A DNA stretch of 60,554 nt from Catenaria anguillulae PL171 (taxonomy: Eukaryota; Blastocladiomycota; Blastocladiomycetes; Blastocladiales; Catenariaceae): contig MCFL01000143.1 of assembly GCA_002102555.1 (NCBI GenBank), positions 1-60,554 on the forward strand, read 5' to 3'. Under the pieces are notes generated by a model, which saw only the letters and a program-made list of their open reading frames with translations, did not search any database and was not told the origin of the DNA. Below are positions 1 through 13,211 of this stretch, piece by piece (the stretch's first letter is position 1; the number at the start of each line of letters is the position of its first letter). A program made the position numbers and the translations under genes.

Positions 1-1205
1 AGGGGATGGTCGCAAGTGGCAGTAAGGATAGTTTGGTCAAGTTGTGGGATCCGAGGATGGGCAAGGTATCACGACGTTGCACGGGCACAAGAGCACGGTG
101 CATGCCTTGCAGTGGAATCGGAACGGCAATTGGTTGCTCAGTGGGAGTCGCGATCAGACCATCAAGTTGTGGGATATGCGAGTGATGCGTGAGTGTGCCA
201 ACTTCAAGGGCCACCCAAAAGAAGTTTGCTGTACGTCATCAACGCTTGATCATTTCTCTCGCCGCTCACAGCCATGGATCTTCTCATGTCATGCTCATCA
301 TTGTATCTCGATCAATTGACAAACAGCTGTCGCCTGGCACCCGATCCAAGAATCCCTCTTTGCCTCTGGTGGTTCTGACGGCTCGCTCCACTATTGGCTT
401 ACGACCTCGCCCTCGATGCCCATCTCGACCGTGCCCACGGCCCACGACGCAAACATTTGGGCGCTCGACTGGCACCCGCTGGGCCACGTGCTGTGCACTG
501 GCTCCAATGACTACGCCACCCGGTTCTGGACGCGCGAGCGGCCCGGCGAAGCCGAATTTGCGCCCGTCCGTGAACTGCTCGTGCCCAATCCGACAACGGG
601 CGAAGTGGATGAGCGGTTGGTTGCGGCGGCAGCGCTAGAGCGTGATCGTGAGCGGGAGAGGAAAGAGGAAGGGGTAGGGGGTAGGGTAGACGACGGAACG
701 TCGAGTTCCATGGCGGGGTCCACGGGCGGGTTTTACTTGCCAGGATTCGGCACCATTGGCATTTGAGTGATGGGACAATTGCTCCCGGCGGTGACTCGTC
801 GTCACGGCCAGGCAGCCGGCTCGATAAGGATGACGGCAGCGATCTTGGGTCAACTAGTCGTGCCGGCTCGCCCGATGCGGCGGGTGCCCCCGTGGCGCGC
901 CGCTGCGCATCCTTCGCTTGCGGCATTTGCGTCTTCGCCTGCACCCGGGGCAGATGGCGCCGCAGGATCAGGAGGTGCGCCGCGTGCCAACATGACGGAG
1001 CGGGATATTGAGCGCGAGGAGATGCGCAAGCGGCGCAAGGAAATGTTTGATGATTTCTTTGGGCCGAGGCCGCAGAGGTGGCGGGCCAAGGAGCCAAGGG
1101 CGTGAGCAGTTGGGTGGGACGGGGCAGTTGCCGCCGAGGGGTGGGAGTGCGATGGGGCAGGCGCCAGGTGGGGCTGGGGCTGGGGCTGGAACTGGAGGAC
1201 AGTAG
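1..1205 (+). CDS. PFS2: PFS2/WDR33-like polyadenylation factor, 5'-truncated, several frame breaks
   Basis: WD40 subunit of the cleavage and polyadenylation factor, which acts in nuclear pre-mRNA 3'-end formation. The window opens inside the gene. Visible WD repeats include ASGSKDSLVKLWD, LSGSRDQTIKLWD, a VAWHP repeat and LDWHPLGHVLCTGSNDYATRFW followed by RERPG, the typical WDR33/Pfs2 signature. An intron lies at 231-326 (gtacgt...aacag, phase 1); exon 2 resumes with SVAWHP. The frame breaks: near position 59-69 one base appears missing between DPRMGK and ITTLHGHK. After TGA at 764-766, coding-like Gly/Ser/Arg-rich sequence continues in alternating frames to a stop at 1203-1205, including an acidic/basic stretch EREEMRKRRKEMFDD and an RG-rich tail. 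As the factor is normally essential, I suspect assembly indels more than decay; a shorter true protein ending at 766 is possible. Confidence 0.8.
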
Positions 1206-1599
1206 CCTGCGCATATGATTCGTAAAAACGTGCCTACATATGTACTCCTTTTAGGTGTCATCTTTCTTTCAATTCGGAAACGATGACAAATGGCATGGCG
1301 CTGCTTTCATTTCTTTGTGGACGACCGGCAATTCTTACCACCACAACACAACGGAGAGATGTGTGATTCGGCGGCGGCCGATCTGCTCAGATCATAATAA
1401 TGTACAAAACAAATCGATTACCAATTTACTAATAAAGCCATCATGTCGAGCAAGCGCAATGCACTGGCCCTGGCCTCATTCCGCTCAAGTCTGGCCGATC
1501 CCATGCCCGGCGCCTGCGCGCCCGCGCCCTTCAACGCTCACGAAACCGAAGAGATCACTGGCACGCCTCCGTCCCGCCTTTTTTTTCGACCCTGGCCCC

Positions 1600-1740
1600 G
1601 AGAACGCCCGTGAGCTTTTCAATCTCCGCCATGCTGTGTTACGTCGTTGTGTCGAGCGTGCCTATGGCGTCCTAAAAAGTCGCTTCCCCATTTTGAGTCG
1701 CCGTCGCCAGCCCTCGACCTTCGCCGGGCCCGCCAAGGAG
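1600..1740 (+). mobile_element. PIF/Harbinger DDE transposase fragment (DNA transposon relic)
   Basis: One frame reads NARELFNLRHAVLRRCVERA followed by YGVLKSRFPIL. This is the conserved region after the last catalytic acidic residue in PIF/Harbinger (DDE_Tnp_4) transposases, where the pattern is N-x-x-E-L-F-N-x-R-H-x-x-L-R-x-x-x-E-R-x-x-G-x-L-K-x-R-F. The earlier catalytic DDE segments are not visible upstream in any frame, and no matching Myb-like partner gene or terminal inverted repeats were recognised. The open frame carrying it (1255-2037) has no ATG. It is most likely an old, truncated copy. The family call rests on a motif of about 30 residues. Confidence 0.6.
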
Positions 1741-2163
1741 AACGTGACAACAACAATATACCTGCTCCACCGGCCCGACACGACCAGTTTGTTCGAGCCC
1801 GCTACTACCGGATTGGTATCAGCTGTAAGTTCTTGTGCTCCTCCAGCGGACGTTGTTGGCGGGTCTTTGGACGCAGAAAAGGAAGGAGACTTGGCGGGCA
1901 TTGCCGTACAACAGGTCGGGTACACGGCGGCATCACCACAAGCGCAACAGCGGCATGCGGTTAAGGAGACAAGCAAGAGGTGCGGACGTGCTTCATTATT
2001 ATCTTTTTTTTCCGACACCGCTGGTATCCGCATGTGATAATCTGACCTTGGAACCTTTCATTGGATCGATCAACTTTGCGCAGATGGCTCAGCTCCTGCG
2101 CACCATGATCATGGCGATGGACGAGGCCCGAGGCGACCGAGGCATGCAGCTTTCGTCAAGACC

Positions 2164-2736
2164 ATGAAAAAAGACCAGCCCAAGGACGTATGCGACAGCT
2201 TCGATACAACTTTGGAGCATTGGTGCAAGAAGAATTACTCTTTCGTCCGGTCATACCAAGTGGAGCCGAGCCGCCGTGACGGCATGACCTCCGAGGCTGA
2301 GATTTGGTTTGGCAAGATTTCCAACCTGGGTATCATGTGCATGGCGCCAGCCGCAAGGGTCCAGGAAACGCTGGCCGGGTTTAGCCCGGGCCCCGCCCAT
2401 TGTGCCTTCACCCCCAGCGCCCACGCTGACGACGGGTCCGACTGGTGTGCACCGAATTGTGAATCCAGATGTGTGCTTAGTAAAGTCATATACACCATAT
2501 CTTCACTCTGCATCCCAGAATACTCGACGCCGTTCAGTTCTCGGAAAGTCAGTAAGTTCACTCTCAATACACTGGTGCATCGTCTTCAGTCCCCGCGTGG
2601 TTTGGCAAGCTTGGATGGGTGTGCGGCTCTGAGCACATATGATAGTGACACACAGTCAATCAATCCGCATAAACATGAGATGCATTTCCGACCAACGGAG
2701 AAGAATATGAATGCCGCAAAAAGCATGAACACTTGA
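2164..2736 (+). CDS. Unassigned open frame, 190 codons
   Basis: An ATG-led frame of 190 residues begins MKKDQPKDVCDSF. I recognise no domain. The first third is Lys/Asp/Trp-containing and coding-like, while the rest has a non-biased composition. It lies just behind the Harbinger scrap and could be further transposon or gene debris. It ends about 45 bases before the RPN2 stop on the opposite strand. It may be spurious. Confidence 0.2.
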   Translation: MKKDQPKDVCDSFDTTLEHWCKKNYSFVRSYQVEPSRRDGMTSEAEIWFGKISNLGIMCMAPAARVQETLAGFSPGPAHCAFTPSAHADDGSDWCAPNCESRCVLSKVIYTISSLCIPEYSTPFSSRKVSKFTLNTLVHRLQSPRGLASLDGCAALSTYDSDTQSINPHKHEMHFRPTEKNMNAAKSMNT

Positions 2737-2782
2737 AATCTCAATATTGACGACCATTGCTACCCCCGTCAGACAAACTGCT

Positions 2783-5641
2783 TCACTCATCAAACGGATA
2801 CTCGAACGGCGCGGGCGGCTCGGGCTCCGGTTCGGCATCCGCGGCCTCCCCAGCGGCCCCCTCGGCGGGCTTGGGCTTGCTGGCATTCAGCTCGATAAAC
2901 TCGGGCTCAAAGCCATCCTGGCCCTCCTTGGTACACTCGAGCAAGAGAATCCCGGAATGCCGCGTCTTCTTCACGGGCACGTACCCGGCTGCCGCATCAA
3001 ACTGGACATGCTGCTCCTGTCCAGGAACCACACGCGTCAAGTTCTCCTTCTTTTCCGACGCAGGCTCCTTCTTCTTCTTCTTGGCCGCGGCTCCACCATC
3101 CTTGTTAGCGTCAGCCGATGCGTCCGCCATTTCCACATCCTGTGTGCCCGTGGCCGTCGTGGGCGACGCGGGTGTGCTGGCCGCGGGCGCATCCACGTCC
3201 ATGCCCGTCCCGTCCCCGCCCTCCTTCTTCTTTGCCCTGGCCTTTGCCTTTGCCGTGGTCGACAGCGTCATCTGCACCTTTTCGACCTTTTCCGTTGTGG
3301 GCGGCGCCGTGGGTGCCGGATACGCAAACAAGCTCGGGCGCGCGGCCGACGTGAACTCAAACTTTGGCACGCGCAGCTTTGCGTCAAGACCAATGAGTGC
3401 CGTGGGCGTCAGCGTCAGCGACAAGAAGAGCGTCAAGGGGTACCAGGTCCAGTACTGCAAGAACACGGCCATGCCGACCACGGCCAGCATCGAGTTTGTG
3501 CCCGACCGCGTGCGCAGCGAAATGTTTGCGTTGCGGCCACCCGCGTCCAAAATGCCTTGGGCGAGCACAGCACCAAACTTTGCGAGCTGCGCCTCGTGCT
3601 TGTCCGACACTACCTTGGCCAAATGGGCACGGAACTGCGTCACCTTGGAGGACGTGTGCTGCATCATGATCATGGCTTGCGCAATGAGTGCGCCCTGGCG
3701 CACAAAGTCCACCGAGTCCTTGAGCAGCGGCTCGAGAAGGGCAAGCGCGTCGCCCAAATGCGTCGACGCACACGAAATGCCGAGCGCCATGCACGCGCCA
3801 TACCGGACATTCGGGTTGAAGGATTCCGAAAGCAGCTCCACAACGCGCGGCACCTGCGTGGGCGTGTTGCTGAGCACGAACCCGATGGACGTGACCGCAG
3901 CCCGACGCACATCGTCGTTCACGTCCGACACGGCCACGTGCAGCAAGCGCCGTAGGGCCTTGTTGTTGCCCGTACCCGCATACGCCATGGCCACGGCGTA
4001 AATGCCGCCGTACCGCACCAGGGCGTCCTTGTCGGCCAACAGCAAATCGATGGTCGAATCGGCCTCTTCCTCCTTACCGTACATGATGAGTGCCGCACCC
4101 AGCGCCGTGCCGCGAATGATCTTTTCATGCTGCGTCTCGTGTGCGTACTGCACCATCTCGTCCACGGCGCCCTTGTTGCCCGTGCCCACCATGACGAGGC
4201 CCATGGCCAACCCGGCGGCCTCGCCCGCAACCGCCGAGTCGGTAAATAGTGTGGCCTTGAGCTGCTCGTACAAGTCCGGGGTTGCCGTGGCCATGCCCGA
4301 CACGCCAATGCCCAGGCACGCACCGTGTTGCAGCGTCTCGTCGGCCGCGTCCTTGAGTGCTTGCCTCAAATAGGTCAGCGGCTGTGCGTGGTTGGCGTTC
4401 ATGAGGCCCAAAGCGTACAGGGCCCCACCCTCCGAGTACGGCGACCCGGCCACGCCTTGTTGCGGCAAGTAGGGCTTTAGCAGCGCCATCGAGTGCTCGA
4501 GGTTGCCCTTGTGAATCACGCCGAGCGCGGCCGTGGCCGAAAACTTTGACCAGTTGTTTGCGCGTGACAGCCACTCGAGATTGTCGCGAAGAAACTGGTC
4601 GCACGTGGTGCCGGCATTCATGAGCGCATTGCCAAAGGTCACGGCAGAGTGGTACAGAGACGACCGCCCGTCGAGCATGTTCTTGGATTGCTTGAGGATG
4701 AGCAGGTCAGAGTGGTTGTTGCGGTGCAGAAACTCGAGGTGCAGTTGAATGGTCATGGTCCCGTTGAGAATCTTTTGAAAATGGTCGGCGTGATCGGCCG
4801 GCAGACTCGAGTCGCTCGCGTCCGAGCCCGAGCTCGACGTGAGCAAGAGCTGGGTCACATTGCGCAAAAACTGTTGGGTGGCGGATTCTTCGAGATCAAA
4901 TGCGAGCTGGAGTGCCAGAAGGTAATGCTTTGGGGAGCCCTTTGCGAGCTTGCCGAGCAAATCGGCACATCCTTGTACATCCTCAAGTGCCACGAGGCAA
5001 TGGCCCATGGCCAAGTAATCGGGCTCGCTGAGCTCCGAGTACAACTGGACGAGCAACCGGAGCACTTGGTTGCGGAACCCGCGGTGCTGGACGACATTGA
5101 GCGCGCACTCGAGCACATACTGCAACAACTCGCCCGAAGCGCCCATCTTGATACTGTCCTGAATCACGTCCAAACGGCGCGCCTCGAGTGCAATGCCAAT
5201 GGCCTGGCGGAATTCGCCGTCGGCAAAGCACCGCTTGAACATGCGCTCGACCACCTCCTCGAGGGCCTTGTCAATGGCGGCCACGGCGCCGCCCTCAAAC
5301 TGCTGGATGCGCAGGGCAATGTACTTGTCAATGCATTTGGCAATGATGGTCTCGACAAACTGCGACTTTGCGGCGAGATCAAAGAGCGGGCCGGCGCCGA
5401 GGGCAAATGTGAGCGAGTCGTCAAAGTCGCCCAAGTGGTAATAGACCTTGGCGGCAACGAGGGCCGCGAGATGGCGGTGCTGGAACGCCTTGTTCTCGTA
5501 GAGGACTTCAATGTCGGCGAGCGAGTCAGCAATCTCGGCCCAGAACTGGTCAACGAGCGTGTCGAGGTGGGTGAGCGCGTGGTGTTTGAGCGTGTCGTCG
5601 TGCTCCGAGAGAAGGGCAACGAGGCCGCCTACAGTTGACAT
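2783..5641 (-). CDS. RPN2: 26S proteasome regulatory subunit RPN2 (PSMD1)
   Basis: Largest non-ATPase subunit of the proteasome base, a scaffold binding RPN13 and the lid in the 19S particle (nucleus and cytosol). It is a single uninterrupted exon of 952 residues; the family is about 950 residues long. The N-terminus matches the family ([18 protein letters not shown], then [15 protein letters not shown]). The centre carries the proteasome/cyclosome toroid repeats, with highly conserved blocks such as [52 protein letters not shown] and [19 protein letters not shown] Lys/Glu-rich insertion and an acidic/Pro C-terminus ([12 protein letters not shown]) end it, as in animals and fungi. The start is the first ATG and aligns with known N-termini. 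It is divergent from MAK21 across 447 bases. No frame damage. Confidence 0.97.
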   Translation of the reverse strand: MSTVGGLVALLSEHDDTLKHHALTHLDTLVDQFWAEIADSLADIEVLYENKAFQHRHLAALVAAKVYYHLGDFDDSLTFALGAGPLFDLAAKSQFVETIIAKCIDKYIALRIQQFEGGAVAAIDKALEEVVERMFKRCFADGEFRQAIGIALEARRLDVIQDSIKMGASGELLQYVLECALNVVQHRGFRNQVLRLLVQLYSELSEPDYLAMGHCLVALEDVQGCADLLGKLAKGSPKHYLLALQLAFDLEESATQQFLRNVTQLLLTSSSGSDASDSSLPADHADHFQKILNGTMTIQLHLEFLHRNNHSDLLILKQSKNMLDGRSSLYHSAVTFGNALMNAGTTCDQFLRDNLEWLSRANNWSKFSATAALGVIHKGNLEHSMALLKPYLPQQGVAGSPYSEGGALYALGLMNANHAQPLTYLRQALKDAADETLQHGACLGIGVSGMATATPDLYEQLKATLFTDSAVAGEAAGLAMGLVMVGTGNKGAVDEMVQYAHETQHEKIIRGTALGAALIMYGKEEEADSTIDLLLADKDALVRYGGIYAVAMAYAGTGNNKALRRLLHVAVSDVNDDVRRAAVTSIGFVLSNTPTQVPRVVELLSESFNPNVRYGACMALGISCASTHLGDALALLEPLLKDSVDFVRQGALIAQAMIMMQHTSSKVTQFRAHLAKVVSDKHEAQLAKFGAVLAQGILDAGGRNANISLRTRSGTNSMLAVVGMAVFLQYWTWYPLTLFLSLTLTPTALIGLDAKLRVPKFEFTSAARPSLFAYPAPTAPPTTEKVEKVQMTLSTTAKAKARAKKKEGGDGTGMDVDAPAASTPASPTTATGTQDVEMADASADANKDGGAAAKKKKKEPASEKKENLTRVVPGQEQHVQFDAAAGYVPVKKTRHSGILLLECTKEGQDGFEPEFIELNASKPKPAEGAAGEAADAEPEPEPPAPFEYPFDE

Positions 5642-6088
5642 CGTTGTGAATGGTAAGATCTTGCTCTGTCATCTGTCATCAATCCAGGGCCCGCCTGGCG
5701 CGTACCGGCGGATGAGAGGGCGGCCATGGTCAATGGATGAGGGCAAGGTGGGTTGGAGCGGCGATAGGCGGACGAGAGACGCAGATCGGGAGCAAGTGCG
5801 CGCAATGCAATGGGTTTCGTGGATGATTCCGTCTGCGCGACAATGGCATTCGTATCTCACATTTACTGACGCTAATCCTTGATGATGATTTGGTGCGAAT
5901 GAGCTGGCTGATCGTTCGTGGTCCGTTGCTGACAATGAGACTGCTCACACGACATCACGTGAATCTGGAATGCGTTTCCTGGCCTTGATAGGAGCATCGT
6001 CATGATCAGACGTGCGGACTTGACCGAATGATTGAAGGCACGCAGGATTATGATGCACATGTAAACCGCTACCAAACCCAACGTAACA
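5642..6088. promoter_or_regulatory. Bidirectional promoter region of RPN2 and MAK21
   Basis: 447 bases separate the two divergent start codons, so both promoters must lie here or overlap the neighbouring 5' ends. I see no clear TATA box and no proteasome-associated control element of the yeast GGTGGCAAA type. No supported gene. Confidence 0.6.
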
Positions 6089-9000
6089 ATGCCTCGCCCA
6101 CCCAACAACAAGCCCGGCGTCCCCGCGGCCAAACCGCGCAAGCCCGTGGCCCCCGCCTCGGCCACCAACCGCTACCTCATCACGCCACACCCAGTATGGC
6201 ACGAAATTGACCCGGAAACACAGCCTGGCCGCAAGTCCCACTCGTCTGCTGCAGGCACTGCCGCCTCCACTGCCGACGGCGCCCGCCGCGACGTCAACGG
6301 CATGCTGCTGCGTGGCACGGACTTGCTCAAGGACGAGGGCAAGCGCTTCTCGTCCGACAAGTCGCGCACGGGCGGTGATGCCGCATTCATGCGCACTATC
6401 TTGTCGGGCGGTACGCTGTCGGATCGCGTCAGTGCTCTCACGCTGCTCGTGCAGAGCTCGCCCGTGCACAACATGTTGGCGCTCGAGCAATTGTTCAACT
6501 TGGCGAAAAAGAAGAATCGCCGGATGGTCACGCTTGTGGTGGATGCACTCAAGGATCTGCTGACGGGTGGCGGTTTGTCGAGTGGAGGTGTGGGTGCTGC
6601 TGGTTTGCTGCCGTCGGACCGTAAGCTGCAATACTTTGTGGATCTGGTCGCAAATATCCCTCGCCCCTCGGACGCTCAGCTCGTCATGTTTGCGTTCGAG
6701 GACCGCCTCAAGCGCCTCGTGTTTGAGTTCCTCGGTTCGCTCGAGCAGCTCTCGCACGACCCACTCACCTACATTCGCTCCAAGGCAACATCCGTCTTTC
6801 TCGACATGCTCGCTGCCAAACCCGAGCAAGAGGCCAACCTGCTCAAGCTACTCGTCAACAAGCTTGGCGACCAGGACCGCAAGCTCGCCGCCAAGGCCAG
6901 TTTCCTGCTACACCAGCTCACGACCGAGCACCACCCGGCCATGAAGCTTGTTGTCGTCAAGGCCATTGAAGAGTTTATGCACCGCCCACATGTGGGTGCC
7001 CGTGCCCACTACTATGCCGTGATTACGCTCAATCAGCTCATGCTGTCGCACGACGAGGTTGCTGTCGCACGGTACCTGGTCGATGTGTACTTTGGCTTCT
7101 TCAACAAGCTTGCCAACGAGTCGCGGTCCAATTCGGCAGGTGACAGCAGCAACAACAACAAAAAGGACAAGAAGGCCGAATCGACAGCCTCGCCCATTGA
7201 TCACAAGATTCTGTCTGGCCTGCTCACGGGTGTCAACCGCGCCTTCCCTTACGCCAAGGATGCGCTGATTGCCGAAGACTTGCAGGCGGCACAAAACTCG
7301 GACAAAATCCAAGTCACGACCGATAAGAAGAAGAAGGCCAAGGCCGCGCTCGCCTCCGCAACCCCAACTTCTGGCTCTGCCCCATCTGCACTCACAACCC
7401 ACCTGACCTCGCTCTTCAAAATCACCCACCACCCCTTCTTCCCTGTCCGCGTGCAAGCGCTTTCGCTCATCTTCCAAGTTGTCCAATCCAAGCCCGACAT
7501 GCTCGGCCGGTACTACCGGTCGCTGTACTCGACGCTGCTGGACGCGCGCCATCTTGTTTCCGCCAAACAACTCTCCCTGTTCCTCAACCTCGTGTACCGA
7601 TCCATCAAGGCTGACGCCAACATTGACCGCGTGCAAGCCTTCTTGAAACGCGTGCTGCAACTTGCGGCGCACGACCGGCACGCCGGGTTTGCCATTGGCG
7701 CGCTATGGATGGTGGCCTTGCTCATGCAACAACGGCAAGGCGCGCAAGCTACGGCCGTGTGGAACATGATCAACTTGGCTGAAGACGAGACGCCCTTGGG
7801 TAAGGCGTACGACCCGATGCATCGCACGCCAGAGTTTGCGCATGCGGGCACGGCGTGCATGTGGGAGCTTGTGGCGCTCGCTAACCATTTCCATCCGTCG
7901 GTCCAGGTGTTTGCTGCGGCGCTCTTGGCGGGCAAGCCGCTGGCTATGCCTGAAGGTGTTGACCCGTTGGATACGTTTACGCTGGCAAAGTTTTTGGACA
8001 AGTTTGTGTACAAGAAGCCAAAGAAGAACAGTGGCAAGAAGGGCGGACGGGGAGATGCCGGCGGCAAGAGTGTGGTGGCGGGAGCTATGGGCGGGCGCAC
8101 CAGTTTCTTGCCCGAGGAGGATGCAGAAGCGGCCGCGGGCAAGGCTGGCGGCGCAAAGGGCAAGGTCACAAAGATCAAGATTGGCAGCGTCGGCACACTT
8201 ATGAACTCAGAAGGGTTCGTCAAGAAGCATGTGTCTGAGGTTGCTGCAGACGAGGTACCGACATTGATTCTCCTTGGTTTTGATTCACTTTCGCGACCGG
8301 TTTTTGACTGACCCTTTTTTTTTCACTTTAGCTCTTTTTCCATCAATTTTTCACGAAGCAATCCCAACTGCGCCCCAAGAAGCACGCGTCGGCCGAGCAA
8401 AAGGCCCTCGAGGACGCATTCGATATTGCCAACGACGGCGACGACGCATGGAACCCGGACGCGGCCGGATCCGACGAGGATGTCAACGAGTCGGATTTGG
8501 AAGAAGGCGATGCCGATGCGGGCAGCGACATGGACGAGGACGAGATTGAGCGCGCCATTCGCGCATCGTCGGGATTCTCAAAGTCACATTTGCCGGATGA
8601 TGCCGACGACGAAGATATGGATGACGACGAGTTGGAGGCGCTCAAGGCCGGGATGGCGGAGGCAAGTGATGACGAGGATGAGGGTGGCGAGGGATGGGTC
8701 ATGGATGAGGACGTGGACCAAGAGCACGCAGGTGGGGACGACGACGAGGAGGATATGATTGATCTCGAGGCCGCCTTTGCAGATGCCGCAGGGATGAGTG
8801 ATGACGAGCAAGGTGAGGGCGATGTGGATGCCAAGGTCAACTTTGATGACGAGCAGGACGGTTACGATTCTGATGGTACGCGACCCATTGCCATTCCCGA
8901 TTGGTGACATGCTATTCTAACACGTCCCATGCTTTCTTTATTGTAGAGGAAACCATGTCACGCCGCAAAAAGAAGAAACAAGACAAGGCCAAGCTCGGCT

Positions 9001-9221
9001 ACTCGCTGTCTGGTTCTGTGTTTGCGTCGGCCGAAGAATTTTCGCGCATGATCGAGTCGACCGAGGGCTTGGACGAGGAAGGGGACGACGAGGCGTTTGG
9101 TGATGTGGTCATGGCGAGCGAGACGGGTGCAAAGGGCAAGAAGCGCAAGCGAAATGCACCAGGCGGTGTGAGTGCGGGTGGCAAGAAGGGAGGACGGCCA
9201 CAGAAGCGTCGCCGTCGGTAA
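6089..9221 (+). CDS. MAK21: MAK21/NOC1 (CEBPZ) ribosome biogenesis factor
   Basis: Nucleolar HEAT-repeat protein of the Noc1-Noc2 complex, required for early 60S pre-ribosome maturation. Exons are 6089-8254, 8332-8875 and 8947-9221, giving 994 residues (yeast Mak21 about 1,025). Landmarks in order: a basic N-terminus; the conserved DAAFMRTILSGGTLSDRVSA block (about residue 90-115); HEAT-like repeats; the CBF/MAK21 domain around LYSTLLDARHLVSAKQLSLF and NIDRVQAFLKRVLQ. After intron 1 (gtaccg...ttag) comes HQFFTK, then a long acidic Asp/Glu stretch, and after intron 2 (gtacgc...tgtag) a basic nuclear-localisation tail ending RRRR. The total coding length is divisible by three and frames join cleanly. 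The 3' end converges with a C2-domain gene 93 bases away. Confidence 0.95.
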
Positions 9222-9314
9222 GTTGCGTGGAGCACGTCGAGTTTGATTGTTGGGTTCTTGTCAAATTTTCCATTTACACATGTACACAGACTTTGTTCAT
9301 TTGCACAAATGTAC

Positions 9315-9757
9315 TCAATACTCCAATTCCTGTTCAAACCCCTCGCTAGTCATACTTGTCGTTGACGTAATCAACTTGGACACATCGTACTCGCCCTTGC
9401 CAATGAAATCGTCCTTCTTGAATAAGTCTTTGTCAAAACATTCAACCTGGAGAATGCCGCCTGTCTGTTCGAGGTTGGGATCGTGAGCAATGAGTTCGAG
9501 CGTTTCGGCCAATGTTGGGTTGGTCCCGCCGCCCGACGCGGCCAGTGTGCGTCCGTATCCCTTGCTGAGGGTGAATTTGACATAAGAGTCTTGCGAAGTA
9601 AAGCGCTCGCAGTTATACAGGTTGTCGCCGTGAACTGTGAGAGACATGCCGAGTTGATGGTCAGTCAGTGCCGATCGGGCTCGTCCACGACCACGCAAGT
9701 GGGAATGGTGTTGACAAGAAACGGACGGCAGGCGATTTTGAGCGTTCCATAGGACAT
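9315..9757 (-). CDS. Small C2-domain protein, copy 1 (short C-terminus)
   Basis: A predicted soluble Ca2+/phospholipid-binding C2 protein of 116 residues. Exon 1 is 9727-9757 (MSYGTLKIAC) and exon 2 is 9315-9634; the intron of 92 nt has donor gtccgt. The candidate calcium loops contain Asp/Glu at CERFTSQDSYVKF and CFDKDLFKKDDFIG. It is a tandem paralog of the gene at 10427-11112, with the same 31-nt first exon and the same phase-1 intron. Unlike copy 2 it stops right after the SEGFEQELEY segment and lacks the final beta strand (KVKLQVTW in copy 2), so the C2 fold may be incomplete. An unseen downstream exon is an alternative. Confidence 0.8.
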
Positions 9758-10426
9758 GATGGTGAAAGGTTGTTTGACGATGAACTGCTGACTGTTGATT
9801 GCGAACATGGACATGGACACAACTGCTGGTCATTCTCACTGTTTCTTATGATTGGAAGGCGTGGAATGTGCAAGGAATGGAGATAACGGTCCGTGCAACG
9901 ACAAGAGTGTGAGTCAAGCTCAGTGACGCACTATGAGCGTCTGCTGTGCATCCGATCAAGGTGAGACACGCTGGATGGGACGAGACCACACATCATCGTG
10001 CAGGGGCTCGTCGCTAATGCCTCGAGACCGGGACACACCGGCTCGCCTTGTATGGGATAATTGACGAAGTTGCCAAGATTGCCGCTTTGCGTAGCCATGA
10101 ACCTCCCGCCCATCCCTTGCAGCCGCCAACTTCTGGCGATCAAAAACTGACCGGGCATCGCAAGACTTTGATTCGACCGATTAATTCATTTAGGACGAGT
10201 GAATTGGGGGAACAGGTATGGCTATTCGATACTGCACTGCACCTCACTGGCATCGTTGTCGTTCGCCGCACATCTACTCTGAACTCTGACGCTTGCTGTA
10301 CCAAACAATATCTTCTCAATTGGTGTTAACTTCAAGTGATTGAAAAGTTTACATTCAAGTGAAAAGAAAACGGCTTCTTATGTACACACACATGTCCTTC
10401 GAGTCCGACCAGCAAACTTGCCGCCA
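9758..10426. other. Intergenic spacer between the tandem C2 genes
   Basis: 669 bases that must contain the promoter of C2 copy 1 and the 3' end of copy 2, both on the minus strand. I see no gene, no clear TATA box and no repeat of note. Confidence 0.5.
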
Positions 10427-11112
10427 TCAGACAGGGATGACAAGAGGAACTGTCACCTTCTTGACTGCAGCCTTGAACACTGCCTTGACATATGCGTCAT
10501 ATTCCTCCTACGTACCAACATGCAGAGGGGCAGAGTCAGCTCACCAATTCTCGTCCCATTCAAGCGCCACGCGGTGCCAACATACCTGAGTCGCCAACGG
10601 AATCCATGTCACCTGCAACTTGACCTTGCCCGCATCCACCTCGCCGGCTCCCTCCTTATCTTTACTCTGCCTCGTCAGCTGGACCAACCCCTCGCTACTC
10701 GTGCTTGTCGTTGACAAGATAAGCTTGGACACATCAAACACGCCCTTGCCAATTAAATCGTCGCGCTTCAAGAAATCATGGTCCCAACACTCGACCTTGA
10801 TGGTATCTTCGTTGCGCGAATGTTTTGGGTGCACCATGACCTCGACCGTTTCTGCCCACGTCACATTTGTGCCGCCGCCGCGAAGAATGGATGTGCGGGC
10901 AAATGCCGTGCCCATGGTGAATTGTACATAGGGGTCTTGCGAAAAATACCGGTCGCAGTTGTAGAGGTTTTCGCCGCTGACTGTCAGAGTGCGCGAGACA
11001 TGGTTGACAGTAACGGGTTGCCATTAGTCAGATGTATCAAACTGCAACAGAGGATTGAGGAAGGGGGTAGGGGAAACGCACGGCAGGTGATTTTGAGTGA
11101 GCCCATGGACAT
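10427..11112 (-). CDS. Small C2-domain protein, copy 2
   Basis: C2-domain protein of 168 residues. Exons in transcript order: 11082-11112 (MSMGSLKITC), 10586-10980 and 10427-10507; donors gtgcgt and gtatgt. The C2 core is complete: NLYNCDRYFSQDPYVQF with loop-1 aspartates, VECWDHDFLKRDDLIG with loop-3 aspartates, then a linker rich in Lys/Glu and the last strand KVKLQVTWIPL. Exon 3 adds a basic amphipathic tail, EEYDAYVKAVFKAAVKKVTV. Together these suggest Ca2+-dependent membrane binding in the cytosol. The first intron sits at exactly the same position and phase as in copy 1, which supports tandem duplication. There is no signal peptide and no transmembrane segment. Confidence 0.88.

Positions 11113-13211
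<2,099 letters not shown>

Larger units (their letters stand above)
1206..2782. other. Intergenic debris between PFS2 and RPN2
   Basis: About 1.6 kb without an intact recognisable gene. It holds the Harbinger transposase scrap at about 1600-1740 and an unassigned open frame at 2164-2736. A short ATG-led frame at 1443-1613 (beginning MSSKRNALALASF) precedes the transposase scrap in another frame across a run of T. The rest gives only short frames without motifs. Confidence 0.5.

Noticed and set aside
1785-1810. gttcgagcccgc as a possible tRNA T-arm
   Set aside because: No acceptor stem, D-arm or anticodon arm can be folded around it.
2783-5641. Long plus-strand frames (for example 2747-3955 and 4649-5638) over RPN2
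   Set aside because: They are antisense shadows of RPN2, produced by the strong C/G third-position bias; they have no motif of their own.
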